Origin: Anaerolineales bacterium Chloro_02
GTDB lineage: Bacteria > Chloroflexota > Anaerolineae > Anaerolineales > Anaerolineaceae
DNA: 6,045 nucleotides
Assembly (NCBI GenBank): GCA_001603765.1
Contig: LUZV01000025.1
Span: 1 to 6,045 of the forward strand
Direction: 5' to 3'
This document shows, in pieces, positions 5,829-6,045 of the stretch. Below the pieces are notes generated by a model. That model searched no databases, was not told the origin of the DNA, and was given only the letters and a program-made list of their open reading frames with translations. The position numbers and the translations under genes were made by a program. Positions within the stretch are counted from its first letter, which is position 1. Each line of letters begins with the position of its first letter.

Positions 5829-6045
5829 TTAATCTGCGTGATGAAACTCACCATCCACCACATCACCGTCACCTTCAGGGGCTTGATGGTCGCCCGCGCC
5901 GGGCTGTTCGGAGGATGGGTTGTCGGTTTGGGACTGGGTATAAGCAGCCTGACCAACCTGTTGGAGGACCTTCATGAGTTCTTCAACCGCGCTATTGATC
6001 GCGGCTGAGTCGTCCGAATCGCGAACGGCGCGAACTTTGGCAATC
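5829..6045 (-). CDS. dnaK: Chaperone protein DnaK (Hsp70), C-terminal end, partial
   Basis: The last 71 codons of an open frame enter from the right edge and stop with TAA at 5831-5829; the start lies outside the window. The translation begins IAKVRAVRDSDDSAAINSAV and continues EELMKVLQQVGQAAYTQ, which fits the helical lid of the Hsp70 substrate-binding domain. It then runs into a disordered tail rich in Gln, Ser, Pro, Gly and Asp, and ends near GDGDVVDGEFHHAD. The D-V-V-D-x-E/D-F motif near the end is a hallmark of bacterial DnaK. DnaK binds exposed hydrophobic peptides in an ATP-driven cycle with DnaJ and GrpE. The dnaJ gene directly downstream supports the call. The final HHAD extension after the motif differs from the usual short acidic end. 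Confidence 0.93.
   Translation of the reverse strand, partial: IAKVRAVRDSDDSAAINSAVEELMKVLQQVGQAAYTQSQTDNPSSEQPGAGDHQAPEGDGDVVDGEFHHAD

Noticed and set aside
1..6045. Mobile element, CRISPR array, tRNA or defence system
   Set aside because: I saw no transposase or integrase motifs, no regularly spaced direct repeats, and no cloverleaf-like segment; all long frames are accounted for by the genes listed.

Overview
The window looks like a piece of a bacterial chromosome of moderate G+C (about half by eye) with two converging transcription units. The left half reads rightward: the 3' end of an FAD-dependent oxidase of the alkylglycerone-phosphate synthase type, an FGGY-family sugar/polyol kinase that begins right after it, and, after a short non-coding gap, a YitT-type membrane protein. 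The right half reads leftward: the 3' end of dnaK, complete dnaJ, and complete prmA. The order dnaK-dnaJ-prmA is the classic tail of hrcA/grpE-type heat-shock operons in many Gram-positive and related bacteria. Pairing of the oxidase with an FGGY kinase recalls Chloroflexota (Anaerolineae-like) genomes. That assignment is an impression from gene content and sequence style, not a search result.

Layout: 1-824 oxidase C-terminal part (5' end cut by the window); 825-2387 kinase, TTG start directly after the oxidase stop; 2388-2486 non-coding gap with a 10-bp palindrome and a TTGACA box; 2487-3515 YitT-like protein with an unusual polar N-terminal extension; 3516-3702 convergent intergenic region with two imperfect hairpins and no clear terminator; 3703-4638 prmA (minus); 4622-5758 dnaJ (minus), overlapping prmA; 5759-5828 spacer with a perfect 13-bp-stem hairpin; 5829-6045 dnaK C-terminus (minus, partial, no start codon inside the window).

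How the genes work together: DnaK and DnaJ form the Hsp70 chaperone cycle. PrmA methylates ribosomal protein L11 and probably rides on the same transcript. The oxidase and kinase are almost certainly co-translated and probably act on related small polyol or hydroxyacid substrates, but the substrate cannot be read from the sequence. The YitT-like protein is a membrane protein of unknown transport role and may have its own promoter.

I see no mobile element, CRISPR array, tRNA or rRNA. Most of the window is ordinary housekeeping sequence. The points most worth a second look are the oxidase-kinase pair of unknown substrate, the hairpin between dnaK and dnaJ, and the structured, extended 5' end of the YitT-like gene. 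I found no strong sign of a wholly new system.
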